Origin: JAAXKN01 sp050258815
GTDB taxonomy: Bacteria > Bacteroidota > Ignavibacteria > Ignavibacteriales > SURF-24
Direction of reading: 5' to 3'
DNA length: 64,000 bases
Assembly: GCA_050258815.1 (NCBI GenBank)
Contig: JBLMZM010000238.1
Span: forward strand, 1-64,000
Shown piece after piece: positions 44,574 through 54,228 of the stretch. Every line of letters begins with the position of its first letter. The stretch's first letter is position 1. The notes under the pieces were generated by a model, which worked only from the letters and a program-made list of their open reading frames with translations, was not told the DNA's origin and made no database searches. A program made the position numbers and the translations under genes.

Positions 44574-45944
44574 TTGTCTGATGCTTCAGCTGTTACTCAT
44601 GAAAAAAAGCAGAACTGGAATTTCCCGTTTTCTTTCTGGACAGCCAATACGGTTGAATTATTCGAAAGGTCTGCCTATTATGCCGTATTTATTGCTATTA
44701 CTTTATACCTGACGCGTGTAGTTGGTTTTAATGATATCTGGGCAGCATGGATCGGAGGATTTTTTTCTGCTGGCTTATACCTGCTGCCCGCCTTTACAGG
44801 GGCATTGGCAGACAGGATCGGGTTCCGCAAAGCAATCCTGCTAGCATTTTCGCTGCTGACAATAGGATATTTTACACTTGGTGCCCTGCCCTATAAATCG
44901 ACAGTACTTCCGGCCATTGTAGTACTTATGTTCGGCGGTTCATTCATAAAATCCATTATAACAGGTACAGTAGCAAAAACTACAAACCAGGATAACCGCG
45001 CTCGTGCTTTTTCTATCTTTTACGGAATGGTAAATGTAGGGTCATTCCTCGGGAAAACATTCGCTTATCCACTAAGACTTAAGTGGGGACTCGAGTCCAT
45101 AAATTTCTATGCGGCGGCCATGACGTTTCTGGCTCTGGTTGTTGTGTTCATTTTTTATAAAAATGTGGATTCAAATGGCGAAGGTAAAAAATTCAAAGAA
45201 ACGTGGAGAGCTTTCATTAAAATCCTTACTAATCTGAGATTGTTGATATTGATCCTCATTGTAACAGGATTTTGGATTATTCAATCACAGCTTTATGCAA
45301 CAATGCCTAAATATGTACTCAGAACCGTTGGTGAGCACGCCTCCCCCGAATGGATAGCCAACGTTAATCCCTTTGTTGTAATGACTACAGTTGTTTTTAT
45401 TACCTCACTGATGCGCAAAGTCAAGGCTATCACCAGCATGACAGTTGGCATGTTTTTAATGCCCCTTTCGGCATTATGCATGGCATCAAGCCCGATATTA
45501 AAAATCTTTACCGGAGATGAAGTCTCCTTCTTCGGTTTATTCACTGCTCATCCGATTTCTGTCATGATGATAATCGGGATCATTTTTCAGGGGCTTGCTG
45601 AATGCTTTATTTCTCCCCGCTATCTTGAATTCTTTTCACTTCAGGCACCCAAAGGTGAAGAAGGGCTTTATATGGGTTTCAGCCACCTGCATTCTTTCTT
45701 TGCATACCTGCTCGGATTTGGAATCTCAGGTTACCTGCTGATGGCTTACGCCCCTGATCCAGCAACACTAAATCCTGAACAATTGAAGACAGCTTACGAT
45801 CATGCCTACTATATATGGTACTATTTCGCTGCAATAGGCCTTACTGCCGCTTTTGCACTGATCATATATAATAAAACCGTGAACTATATTGATAAAAAGA
45901 AGACTCTTGGCGCCAAAGAAGCTCTGTCAGGCGAAACTATTTAA
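44574..45944 (+). CDS. MFS transporter (POT/oligopeptide-like)
   Basis: A 456-residue inner-membrane protein with about 12 transmembrane helices. It opens with WTANTVELFERSAYYA, the helix-1 ExxER-type motif of proton-dependent peptide transporters, and carries the MFS loop GALADRIGFRKA. Substrate is most likely di-/tripeptides or a related small molecule. I place the start at TTG 44574, with GAGG 5 nt upstream; an in-frame TTG 17 codons earlier has no ribosome site and no ATG is available. It ends in a clear terminator. Confidence 0.85.
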   Translation: MSDASAVTHEKKQNWNFPFSFWTANTVELFERSAYYAVFIAITLYLTRVVGFNDIWAAWIGGFFSAGLYLLPAFTGALADRIGFRKAILLAFSLLTIGYFTLGALPYKSTVLPAIVVLMFGGSFIKSIITGTVAKTTNQDNRARAFSIFYGMVNVGSFLGKTFAYPLRLKWGLESINFYAAAMTFLALVVVFIFYKNVDSNGEGKKFKETWRAFIKILTNLRLLILILIVTGFWIIQSQLYATMPKYVLRTVGEHASPEWIANVNPFVVMTTVVFITSLMRKVKAITSMTVGMFLMPLSALCMASSPILKIFTGDEVSFFGLFTAHPISVMMIIGIIFQGLAECFISPRYLEFFSLQAPKGEEGLYMGFSHLHSFFAYLLGFGISGYLLMAYAPDPATLNPEQLKTAYDHAYYIWYYFAAIGLTAAFALIIYNKTVNYIDKKKTLGAKEALSGETI

Positions 45945-45957
45945 ACAATTATTTATT

Positions 45958-45986
45958 AAAACCCCGGGAATATTCTCCGGGGTTTT
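45958..45986 (+). terminator. Intrinsic terminator after the MFS gene
   Basis: Stem AAAACCCCGG/CCGGGGTTTT with a 9-nt loop, 14 bp past the stop codon. The A/T flanks let it work on both strands. Confidence 0.9.
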
Positions 45987-46079
45987 AAGGGACCAGCATT
46001 ACTTATTCTTATCCTAAAAGCCAGAATAACTCTGACCTTATTATTATTTAACCCCAAGCCCCCTTGTCTGTATTATTCT

Positions 46080-46130
46080 GGTAATAAATAACTTAAATAT
46101 CTGATATTTAAATAATTTTATTATATTACC
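46080..46130. repeat. Nested inverted repeat upstream of the HAD gene
   Basis: An outer GGTAATA/TATTACC pair encloses an inner perfect TTAAATATC-T-GATATTTAA dyad, giving an imperfect AT-rich hairpin of about 50 nt. It lies 90 bp upstream of the HAD gene, beyond the MFS terminator, so it belongs to the HAD/epimerase promoter region. Confidence 0.65.
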
Positions 46131-46220
46131 GATAATAAGTAGTGGATCCGGTTTTTCCAGTCTTCACAAATCCCGCTAACCGGAATCTTAAAGTTTTATG
46201 AGGGTTATCCCGGAATACTT

Positions 46221-47609
46221 ATGACAAACAAAAAATATTTGAACAGTGATGAGGCAGCTGAACTGATTACACAGCTGGGACTTGAATTTGCAGTTGTGCA
46301 TAATTCCGGGTCAGAATATCCGCCTGCAGAAATCTATCCTCTTGCCCCCAGAGTCCTGACTCCTCAGAATGAACTTGCAGCAATTGTTATGGATATGGAT
46401 GGTACCACTACAACGACAAAAGAGCTTTGCATGCATTCGCTGGAATTCACTGTCAGAAGTATCAGCGGACGCGATACAAAAGAGCTGTGGCATGGTCTGG
46501 ATCCAATCATAGACTATCCGAACCTGCTTAACAATGCTCCTGAAAACCAGGTCAGGTTCCTCGTACAGCGCTACTATAATTTTATTAAACCGGATTTCCT
46601 CAAAGAGGCATACGTAAATGCTGTACTCTGGATGCTCATACTAAGTCATAATGAGGACCGGAAAAAAGAAGTAAGAAATAACCTGATCCTATTGGGAGGC
46701 GGAGAAATGCTTTCCGACGGCAAGCTGGAAGAATACATTGTGCAAAAGGAATTCAACAGGTATAATTCTAATATAATTACAAACTATTTCCTTCATAAAT
46801 ACGGGGAAAGACTGCTCCTGAACAACTTTGCCAGTATTTCTGTTGCTGCACTGGCAATATACTATAAGCGCTATCAGCAGCTGCTCGAAATAATTAAATA
46901 CGGTGAGGGGGCTAACCTGTCAGAAGAACTACTGGGCAGCAGTGAAAGATTTCTTATCGAACCTATGCCGGCCATCCCCCTGTTCCTGTGTCTGATCAAA
47001 GGCTGGCTTGGAGATGATATTCTTGATCTGTTCGGGGATCTGAATGAAAAGTTTAAGGCAAAGAACAGTCAGGTCTATCTGATACACGACATTGAAGCAG
47101 CCAGGCAAAAGCTCCTTAACCTGAGCAGAATATTCGCCCGGAAACCAGTTAAGGTTGCAATTGTTACTTCAGCCACGGGTTATGAGGCAAATATCATAAT
47201 GACCGAATTGTTTAATGTTGTTTCACATCAGATCAGAAGATGGAAGATCCCCTCAGAAAAAAAGAATTTCATACTCGAAAAATTTTCCGATTACAGAAAA
47301 GTTTACGATATCTTCATCACGGCTGATGATGTCAGCAAGATCCGGCTAAAACCGCATAGAGATCTTTACAGTACTGTCTTAAACAAGCTGGAAATTCCAA
47401 AGCAGAATCTGCACCAGATTCTGGGATTTGAGGATACTGAAAGCGGAATCATTGCCATGCGGGCCTCAGGCATCGGATTGTCAGTTGCACTCCCCTATTC
47501 CAAGAATATTCCCCAGGATCTTTCCCAGGCAGCTTTTGTTCTGCAGGGCGGTATTCCCGAAGCGTTGCTGAATTATAATCTGTTTATTACGAAGGAAGTT
47601 CAGGAATAA
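46221..47609 (+). CDS. HAD-superfamily phosphatase/phosphomutase-like protein
   Basis: A 462-residue HAD hydrolase, long for the family. The nucleophile motif is VMDMDGTTTT (D58, D60), a later IVTSATG supplies motif II, and GFEDTESGIIAMRASG near the C-terminus is the beta-phosphoglucomutase/gph-type motif IV. A long helical insertion of about 200 residues lies between motif I and motif II. The neighbour is aldose 1-epimerase, supporting a role in sugar or sugar-phosphate metabolism. The substrate is unknown. Confidence 0.85.
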   Translation: MTNKKYLNSDEAAELITQLGLEFAVVHNSGSEYPPAEIYPLAPRVLTPQNELAAIVMDMDGTTTTTKELCMHSLEFTVRSISGRDTKELWHGLDPIIDYPNLLNNAPENQVRFLVQRYYNFIKPDFLKEAYVNAVLWMLILSHNEDRKKEVRNNLILLGGGEMLSDGKLEEYIVQKEFNRYNSNIITNYFLHKYGERLLLNNFASISVAALAIYYKRYQQLLEIIKYGEGANLSEELLGSSERFLIEPMPAIPLFLCLIKGWLGDDILDLFGDLNEKFKAKNSQVYLIHDIEAARQKLLNLSRIFARKPVKVAIVTSATGYEANIIMTELFNVVSHQIRRWKIPSEKKNFILEKFSDYRKVYDIFITADDVSKIRLKPHRDLYSTVLNKLEIPKQNLHQILGFEDTESGIIAMRASGIGLSVALPYSKNIPQDLSQAAFVLQGGIPEALLNYNLFITKEVQE

Positions 47610-47677
47610 AATAATTGTGGTTTTTTTCCTGATTTGTTGGTAAAATAGGGCATAATAAAAAATATTTGGAGCTTTTT

Positions 47678-48697
47678 TTGAGCAGATTTATTTATTCAGA
47701 AGGGAAATTCGGCAAATTCGAGACCATAATACTCAAGGATACCGCACTGGGTACTACTGCCGAAATCGCCTTGAGAGGAGCAACTCTTCTTAATTACTTC
47801 ATTCCTGTAGCTGGAGGCCTTTTCAATATACTTGATGGATATGCTACTCCCCAGGAACTCGAAGAACAGAGCGGTGCCCGTTCATGCATCATGGCTCCCT
47901 TTTCAAACAGAATTGAAGATGGGTTTTATGAATTCGGAGATATGCAGCACCAGATGGTTAACCCTGTTAATCCCGCAAGAGAGGTAATACACGGTTTTGC
48001 AAGAGTGATCAATTTTAACATAAAAAACGTTGAACCGGGTGATGAAGGTATTACACTGACACTTTATACAGATCAGATAAGATCGAATTTATTCAAAGGA
48101 TATCCGTACTCAGTTGACGTGGAAGTCAGATTTACTCTTTCTGTGGATAAGCTGAATGTGGAAATTACAGGGCATAATAAAGGCGAGGAACCGGCACCCT
48201 TCGGCTGCGGATGGCATCCCTACTTCAGGACTTCTGAAAAGGGTGTCGATCATCTCATTCTTAATATTCCGGCCGATAGCATCATTGCTGTAGATGAAAG
48301 ATATCTTCCGCTAAAAGGCAACGATGCTTATTTGCCAGTAGATGAAGATCCCGAAGCTGATTTCCGCCCCTGTAAGGATATAACTAAAAATGTTATTGGT
48401 GACAGAGAAGTAAATTATTGTTTTGCTTCTTTAAAGGCTGATAATGACGGTTTGATAAGATCATCGATCAAGGATCCTGAAAATGGACTGCAGATTACCG
48501 TATTTCAGAGGGGAGGCGTATTTTATGCTTATTCGGCTGATGGCGTAAAGTTCCGCCCGAGAAAATCGATTGCCCTGGAACCTGTTCAGTTTATGACCAA
48601 TGCCTTTAACCGCCCCGAATTGAAAGACAAGCTTTCTCTCAATCCGGGCTCATCTGTTACGTTCAGTTTTGGCGTTCAAATCACTAGCAAAAAATAA
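47678..48697 (+). CDS. Aldose 1-epimerase (galactose mutarotase family)
   Basis: A 339-residue beta-supersandwich epimerase. The catalytic residues are visible as His105 in EVIHGFAR, the His of GCGWHPYF, and the Glu of ALEPVQFMTNAF. It interconverts alpha and beta anomers of free aldoses. I start it at TTG 47678, which has GGAG at 6-nt spacing; the ORF can be extended four codons to another TTG with no ribosome site. It follows the HAD gene by 68 bp and probably shares its transcript. Confidence 0.9.
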   Translation: MSRFIYSEGKFGKFETIILKDTALGTTAEIALRGATLLNYFIPVAGGLFNILDGYATPQELEEQSGARSCIMAPFSNRIEDGFYEFGDMQHQMVNPVNPAREVIHGFARVINFNIKNVEPGDEGITLTLYTDQIRSNLFKGYPYSVDVEVRFTLSVDKLNVEITGHNKGEEPAPFGCGWHPYFRTSEKGVDHLILNIPADSIIAVDERYLPLKGNDAYLPVDEDPEADFRPCKDITKNVIGDREVNYCFASLKADNDGLIRSSIKDPENGLQITVFQRGGVFYAYSADGVKFRPRKSIALEPVQFMTNAFNRPELKDKLSLNPGSSVTFSFGVQITSKK

Positions 48698-48717
48698 ATT
48701 CCGATTATACATCCTTC

Positions 48718-48745
48718 AGGCCGGATATCTTATCCGGCCTCTTTC
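48718..48745 (+). terminator. Intrinsic terminator after the epimerase gene
   Basis: A 10-bp perfect stem AGGCCGGATA/TATCCGGCCT with a TCT loop, followed by CTTTC. Confidence 0.85.
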
Positions 48746-48916
48746 AATAAACTACTTTAGCTTTTCAGATTACATTTGGTCTTTAATTTACAATCCAGTA
48801 ATTTAGGATACTATTTTTTTCCACTAATGGAATTATAATTTTTTCCCATAAATTTGACGCGTTTTTGCGCGTCATACTTTTACAAACGGATTAATAATTA
48901 ACTTTAAGGATAATAA

Positions 48917-50077
48917 TTGAAGAAAATTGCTGTAATATTTGGAACCCGGCCCGATACGATTAAAATGGCTCCCATAATTTTGGAATTAAAAAAGCAGAAT
49001 AAATACTTTGAATTACTGACAATCGCAACGGCACAGCATCGCCAGATGCTGGATCAGGTACTTCAGGTTTTTGACATAAAACCCGACTATGACCTGAACA
49101 TTATGCAACCCAAACAGACACTCGCTTCGATAACAAAAAATACGATCGAAGAACTGGATAAGGTCTTTGAAAAAGAAAAACCAGATATGGTGCTGGTACA
49201 GGGTGATACAACCACAACATTCGTTGGAAGTCTTGCCGCATTTTACAGGCAGATTCCCGTGGGACATATTGAAGCGGGCCTGCGCACAAATGATAAAGCC
49301 AACCCTTTCCCTGAAGAGATAAACAGAAGGCTGACCAGTTCGATCACCGAGCTTCATTTTGCCCCCACCGAAACAGCCAAAAAAGCCCTGCTCAAGGAAA
49401 ACATTAAACCTTCGGATATCTTTGTAACAGGTAATTCTGTAATCGATGCTTTAAAGATTTCAGTAAAGAAAAACTATAATTTTTCGATAATGAGACTAAA
49501 TGACCTGATTAAGCAAAAGAAAAGAATAGTATTACTTACTATGCACCGCAGGGAGAACTGGGGAGTTCCTATGCAGGGGGCCTGTAATGCGGTAAAAAAA
49601 CTGGCGGAAACGTATCCTAATATAAATTTTGTTTTTCCGGTCCACCTTAATCCCATTGTAAGGGATATTGTATATCCGACTCTGGGAAATACCGGGAACG
49701 TACACCTGATTGAACCGCTGGACTATATGGATTTTGTCAATTTAATGGCAAAATCACACCTGATCATAACTGATTCAGGTGGTGTTCAGGAAGAAGGTCC
49801 TCATTTCGGTATCCCCATTCTGGTTTTGAGAAAGGTTACTGAACGCCCTGAAGCCGTAAAGTACGGAACAGTAAAATTAGTTGGTCTGGATGAAAACAAG
49901 ATTTATTCTACCGCTAAGAAACTACTGGATGATAAAACATCATACGACAAAATGGCCTCGGCAGTTAATCCCTACGGAGATGGACTGGCTGCAAAGAGGA
50001 CTGTTCAGATAGTCAAGAACTATTTTGGTTTATCCAAAGCTGCCGTTAGCGAGTTCACACCCCGTGGCGGTAAGTAA
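48917..50077 (+). CDS. wecB: UDP-N-acetylglucosamine 2-epimerase (non-hydrolysing)
   Basis: A 386-residue cytosolic epimerase converting UDP-GlcNAc to UDP-ManNAc. Family landmarks are IFGTRPDTIKMAPII at the N-terminus, GDTTTTF, and HIEAGLRT followed by FPEEINRR. GGVQEEGPHFG with RKVTERPEA sits at the C-terminal UDP site. It starts at TTG 48917 with AAGGA at 7-nt spacing. A strong terminator separates it from the polysaccharide operon at 50269, but adjacency suggests it supplies a ManNAc-type precursor. Confidence 0.94.
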   Translation: MKKIAVIFGTRPDTIKMAPIILELKKQNKYFELLTIATAQHRQMLDQVLQVFDIKPDYDLNIMQPKQTLASITKNTIEELDKVFEKEKPDMVLVQGDTTTTFVGSLAAFYRQIPVGHIEAGLRTNDKANPFPEEINRRLTSSITELHFAPTETAKKALLKENIKPSDIFVTGNSVIDALKISVKKNYNFSIMRLNDLIKQKKRIVLLTMHRRENWGVPMQGACNAVKKLAETYPNINFVFPVHLNPIVRDIVYPTLGNTGNVHLIEPLDYMDFVNLMAKSHLIITDSGGVQEEGPHFGIPILVLRKVTERPEAVKYGTVKLVGLDENKIYSTAKKLLDDKTSYDKMASAVNPYGDGLAAKRTVQIVKNYFGLSKAAVSEFTPRGGK

Positions 50078-50103
50078 CAGGTAAGTCTAAGATTTAAAGC
50101 ATT

Positions 50104-50137
50104 TTGTCCCTGATTCTTTCAGGGACAAGTTTTTTTT
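50104..50137 (+). terminator. Intrinsic terminator after wecB
   Basis: A 10-bp stem TTGTCCCTGA/TCAGGGACAA with a 5-nt loop followed by eight T. Confidence 0.95.
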
Positions 50138-50268
50138 AGTTATTCAGAGCCGGCATATCAGGAATAATTTTTGCAGACGTTTTAATTGCATGTTCAGTCA
50201 CTGACTGTCATTAAAGCTACTGCTATGCCCTTTATTAAATTGTATACCTTCACAAAAACATTGAAAAT

Positions 50269-53200
50269 ATGAAAAGTCACAAATTATTTATTTTACTTTT
50301 ATTTGCCCTGTTTATTACTTCGATTCATTCTGCTGCAGAAAACGGCCAGCGTAAAAAAATACTGATCCTTGCACAGGGTAATACGGATTTAAGAAATTTT
50401 GCAATGGGCGATGCCAGACAACTGGGGGCCCTGCTGGGGCATTTTAATACTGAGACAACTATTAAAGGGGTAAACGACTATAAATCCAAAGAATTAAATA
50501 ACTATGATTATACTTTCTATATAGGATTTTATGTCAAGAATTCAGTCCCCCAAAGATTCCTTGATGACGTAATAAAAACTGATAAGCCGGTTATATGGTT
50601 AAATACGGGAATGATCGAATTCTCAAAAAGTTATAACCTCAAAAGCAAATATGGATTCAGTGTTTCACGAATAGACTCACTTAGCGAGTTCGACATTGTA
50701 AGATCAAATAAAAAGAGTTTTACAAAAGGTGAAACCAAGAATAACATAATTGATATTTCAGACCGGAAAAAAGTAGAGGTTCTTGCAACTGCAACCTCTA
50801 CAAAAAAACGGCTGGAAACACCCTATATCATCAGGTCACAAAACCTCCTCTACTTTGCCGATTGCCCCTTTTCTTATGCAAATGAAACAGACAGATATCT
50901 TCTGTTTGCTGATATGCTGCATGATATATTACATGAAGAGCATGAAACTTCACATTCGGCCATTTTAAGAATTGAAGACATTAACCCGACTGACAGTCCT
51001 GATAAAATCCGTGACGTCGTAGATGTATTGTCTGAACGCGGCATACCTTTCCTCATAGGTGTAATCCCTTTCTACGTTAACCCTGGTGATGGCACCAGGC
51101 TTAGCCTTTCTGATAAACCTGATCTGGTTGATGCCATAAAATATGCGGTCAAAAACGGGGGTTCGATCGTAATGCACGGATCCACACACCAGTACAGGGG
51201 TATTACGGCTTCCGACTTTGAATTCTGGGATGAGAATACCGATAAACCAATTAAGAACCAGAATGAGGCAGATATCAGAAAAAAAATTGAAATGGGCATT
51301 CAGGAGTTTATGAAAAACGGACTTTACCCAATTGCATGGGAAACTCCTCATTATACAGCCTCTTTCCTTTTATATAAAACAATTGGAAGCTATTTCAGTG
51401 CTTCTGTTGAACAAAGACTCGCACTGGAAAATTCAGAATACAGCCAGTACTTTCCATATATAATCAATAAGGATCTATTCGGACAAAAGATTTATCCCGA
51501 GAACCTGGGATATATTCCCCTGGACAAAGATATTAACGTCAGCAGGAAATATGTTCAGAATATAATTAAGGGTGCAAAAACAAACCTAAACGTCAGAGAT
51601 GGTTTTGCAGCATGCTTTTTCCACTCTTTTCTGGATGTTGAACTACTGAAGGAATTAGTGGACGGTATTCGGGGACTCGGTTATACCTATATTGATCTCA
51701 AGGATCAGAATAACTGGGTTAAAACGAAAGACAGAATAATTCTTACAGGAAATCAGAATTTTTCACTTAAACTTAATGACCAGTATCTCACTGAATCGTA
51801 TTTCGATGCCAAGGGAGAAATTCAGAAGAAAATTATTTCCGATAAAAAGCTCAGCGGAAATTTTTCCAAAACTGTAAAACTTGCTCCGGGAGAGCTTTAT
51901 AAGGCCGAACCAATTGAATTTAAGGAATATGAACCTACTTTCACTGAAAAGCTTTACAATACCGGGGCAAAATTTTATAATAACTTGTTCAAATTGGAGG
52001 AACACTGGAAAAATGCTCACGTGGCGGTTCTGTGGAACCATTACGCAAAAGGAGCGGCATACAACGACCAGTCCTCCATGACATCCGTTTTTACCAGCGT
52101 GAATATCAGCGTGGATACAATATTTACCGGAGACCCGATAAACCTATCGCGCTATAATCTTCTGCTGGTCCCCTATGCCTCTGTTGATTCCCTGCAGCCG
52201 AAGGATTATGACCTTATCACACACTTCGTTGAGAATGGCGGAAACCTGATTACTGATACAAAAAATGAGCTTGCCTCAGAATTAGGGATTAAATTCAGTA
52301 ATACCCGGGTCAAGGTTCATGGTATAAGAGATAAGTATTTCCCGGAAGAAAGGATATTCTGGAAGGAAGCTGAATTAATAAATAAATTTGATGCCGACAA
52401 AATAGATGAGGTTTTTTCAGTTGATGACCTCAACGGGACACCGGTTGAAATAGGAAGAAAATTCGGCAAGGGAAAAGTGATCTTTATAGCTTCATGGTTT
52501 GATCCCCATTCACAGCATGGATACAGTCTTTATCCTTTCATGCTTGAACACGTCAGGAAATATTTCCAGATCCGTCCCTCCGTCAGAAGGGATAACATGG
52601 AAGTATACTTTGACCCGGGGTTCAGACACACTATCAGCACGGAGAACCTTGTTAAACAGTGGGTCCAACAGGGTATCAGAATTATACACGTTGCAGGCTG
52701 GCATAAGTATCCCAAATATACTTACGATTATAAAAAACTCATCGAACTGGCTCACGCAAACGGAATATTAGTCTATGCATGGCTTGAACCTCCCCAGGTC
52801 AGCCTTAAATTCTGGAAGGATCATCCGGAATGGAGAGAAAAAAACTTTAAGGGAGAAGACGTCAGGCCCTCATGGCGCTACCCTGTAGCATTAACCGACC
52901 CTGAATGTGTTAAGGCAATGACAGAAGAATTTAAAAAGTTTTTGTACTCTTATGATTTCGACGGAGTAAACTTAGCAGAATTATATTTTGAAGCCGCAAA
53001 GGGGCTGGATAATCCCAACTTGTTTACACCAATGCATATCTCGGCTCAAAAGGAACTCAGGCAAAAATATAATATTGACCTTAAGAAAGTATTTACACCA
53101 GGATCCGGTTATTACTGGAAAAACAATTCTTATGTTAAGAATACCATTACCGAATACAGAATTAATAAAATAAATGAGGTTTATTACACCCTGCTGAATG

Positions 53201-54210
53201 CATTTTCTGAAATTGCGCGCTCAAAGAAAGGGTTCCAGCTCATTGTTACAGCAATGGATAGCTATGGCTCACCTGAGCTCAGAGAATATATCGGCGTGGA
53301 TATGAACAGAATCATCGGTCTGCAGAAGAAGTTTAATTTCCTGCTGCAGGTGGAGGATCCTCAGAACCTCTGGTCAACCGATCCCATGCGCTACGTTGAG
53401 ATCGGCAGAAAATATAATTCCCTGATCGGTGACAGCACAAAACTGCTGCTCGACCTGAATATATTATCCTTCAGATCCAGGGATTCGCTCTTTACTCCTT
53501 TCCCTACTTTAATTCAGACAGGTACAGAAAGCTTCCTGATGGTAAAAGCCGCTTCAATTGGCGCTCCCAGGCTAACCATATACGCTGAATCAAGCGTTAA
53601 TCCGCAGGACCTTTTCTTCTTTCCTTACGCGTTGGCCAGCAGGGTCGAATATCATTTTACAGGTGATGGTTATGATGTGAACTCCCCCTACTCTTTTAAC
53701 ATGAGACTGCCTGATGACGTGAAGGAAATACTTCTGGACGGCAATCCTATTGCGCCTTCAAGAAATAACTCTTACCTGATTCCTGCGGGCAAACATTTAA
53801 TTAAACTGAACCGGGATATTACCAATACGTTCTCAACTCATGAACTGCAGACAAGAATAATGTCCTTTACCGGGAACCTGCTCTCGGTATCATATGGCAT
53901 GCAAGGCATTAAGTTTGAATATGAATCTGAAACCCGTACGCTCATATCCCTTAACCGTGAGCCCACAAGCGTCAGAATCGACGGCAGAGAATATCAGTTT
54001 TCGGTTATGAAAGGCAGCGACTGCTATAGCATTTTCCTGCCCACCGGAAAGCACAAGATCGACCTTGTTGCAGGTAACGCTTTTTCTTATGGTATCAATC
54101 TCACCAGCTTGTGGTCATCAACGGGAATAGCCATTTTTGGCTCTGTTGCAATCATGATGCTGGTAGTTATGTATGTTTCATTAAAAGTTTATAAACGGAA
54201 ATACAACTAA
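50269..54210 (+). CDS. Multidomain DUF2334 polysaccharide deacetylase / glycoside-hydrolase-like fusion protein
   Basis: A 1313-residue exported and membrane-anchored protein. In order: a signal peptide (1-22); an N-terminal alpha/beta domain (28-220); a DUF2334 polysaccharide-deacetylase domain (about 230-475) with RIEDINP (E236, D237) and MHGSTHQY (H303, H307); and a class I amidotransferase-like domain (about 585-765). A TIM-barrel hydrolase-like domain (about 785-1130) follows, with HVAGWHKYP, VYAWLEPP and FDGVNLAELYFE. A beta-sandwich comes next, and a C-terminal transmembrane helix (about 1280-1302) ends in a basic tail. Pairing deacetylase and hydrolase domains recalls PgaB and PelA; DUF2334 next to a GT2 recalls B. 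subtilis YdaL-YdaM. It probably modifies or trims a nascent exopolysaccharide at the outer face of the inner membrane. It begins a four-gene operon. Confidence 0.8.
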   Translation: MKSHKLFILLLFALFITSIHSAAENGQRKKILILAQGNTDLRNFAMGDARQLGALLGHFNTETTIKGVNDYKSKELNNYDYTFYIGFYVKNSVPQRFLDDVIKTDKPVIWLNTGMIEFSKSYNLKSKYGFSVSRIDSLSEFDIVRSNKKSFTKGETKNNIIDISDRKKVEVLATATSTKKRLETPYIIRSQNLLYFADCPFSYANETDRYLLFADMLHDILHEEHETSHSAILRIEDINPTDSPDKIRDVVDVLSERGIPFLIGVIPFYVNPGDGTRLSLSDKPDLVDAIKYAVKNGGSIVMHGSTHQYRGITASDFEFWDENTDKPIKNQNEADIRKKIEMGIQEFMKNGLYPIAWETPHYTASFLLYKTIGSYFSASVEQRLALENSEYSQYFPYIINKDLFGQKIYPENLGYIPLDKDINVSRKYVQNIIKGAKTNLNVRDGFAACFFHSFLDVELLKELVDGIRGLGYTYIDLKDQNNWVKTKDRIILTGNQNFSLKLNDQYLTESYFDAKGEIQKKIISDKKLSGNFSKTVKLAPGELYKAEPIEFKEYEPTFTEKLYNTGAKFYNNLFKLEEHWKNAHVAVLWNHYAKGAAYNDQSSMTSVFTSVNISVDTIFTGDPINLSRYNLLLVPYASVDSLQPKDYDLITHFVENGGNLITDTKNELASELGIKFSNTRVKVHGIRDKYFPEERIFWKEAELINKFDADKIDEVFSVDDLNGTPVEIGRKFGKGKVIFIASWFDPHSQHGYSLYPFMLEHVRKYFQIRPSVRRDNMEVYFDPGFRHTISTENLVKQWVQQGIRIIHVAGWHKYPKYTYDYKKLIELAHANGILVYAWLEPPQVSLKFWKDHPEWREKNFKGEDVRPSWRYPVALTDPECVKAMTEEFKKFLYSYDFDGVNLAELYFEAAKGLDNPNLFTPMHISAQKELRQKYNIDLKKVFTPGSGYYWKNNSYVKNTITEYRINKINEVYYTLLNAFSEIARSKKGFQLIVTAMDSYGSPELREYIGVDMNRIIGLQKKFNFLLQVEDPQNLWSTDPMRYVEIGRKYNSLIGDSTKLLLDLNILSFRSRDSLFTPFPTLIQTGTESFLMVKAASIGAPRLTIYAESSVNPQDLFFFPYALASRVEYHFTGDGYDVNSPYSFNMRLPDDVKEILLDGNPIAPSRNNSYLIPAGKHLIKLNRDITNTFSTHELQTRIMSFTGNLLSVSYGMQGIKFEYESETRTLISLNREPTSVRIDGREYQFSVMKGSDCYSIFLPTGKHKIDLVAGNAFSYGINLTSLWSSTGIAIFGSVAIMMLVVMYVSLKVYKRKYN

Positions 54211-54228
54211 GAGGGAAATTAATTTATT

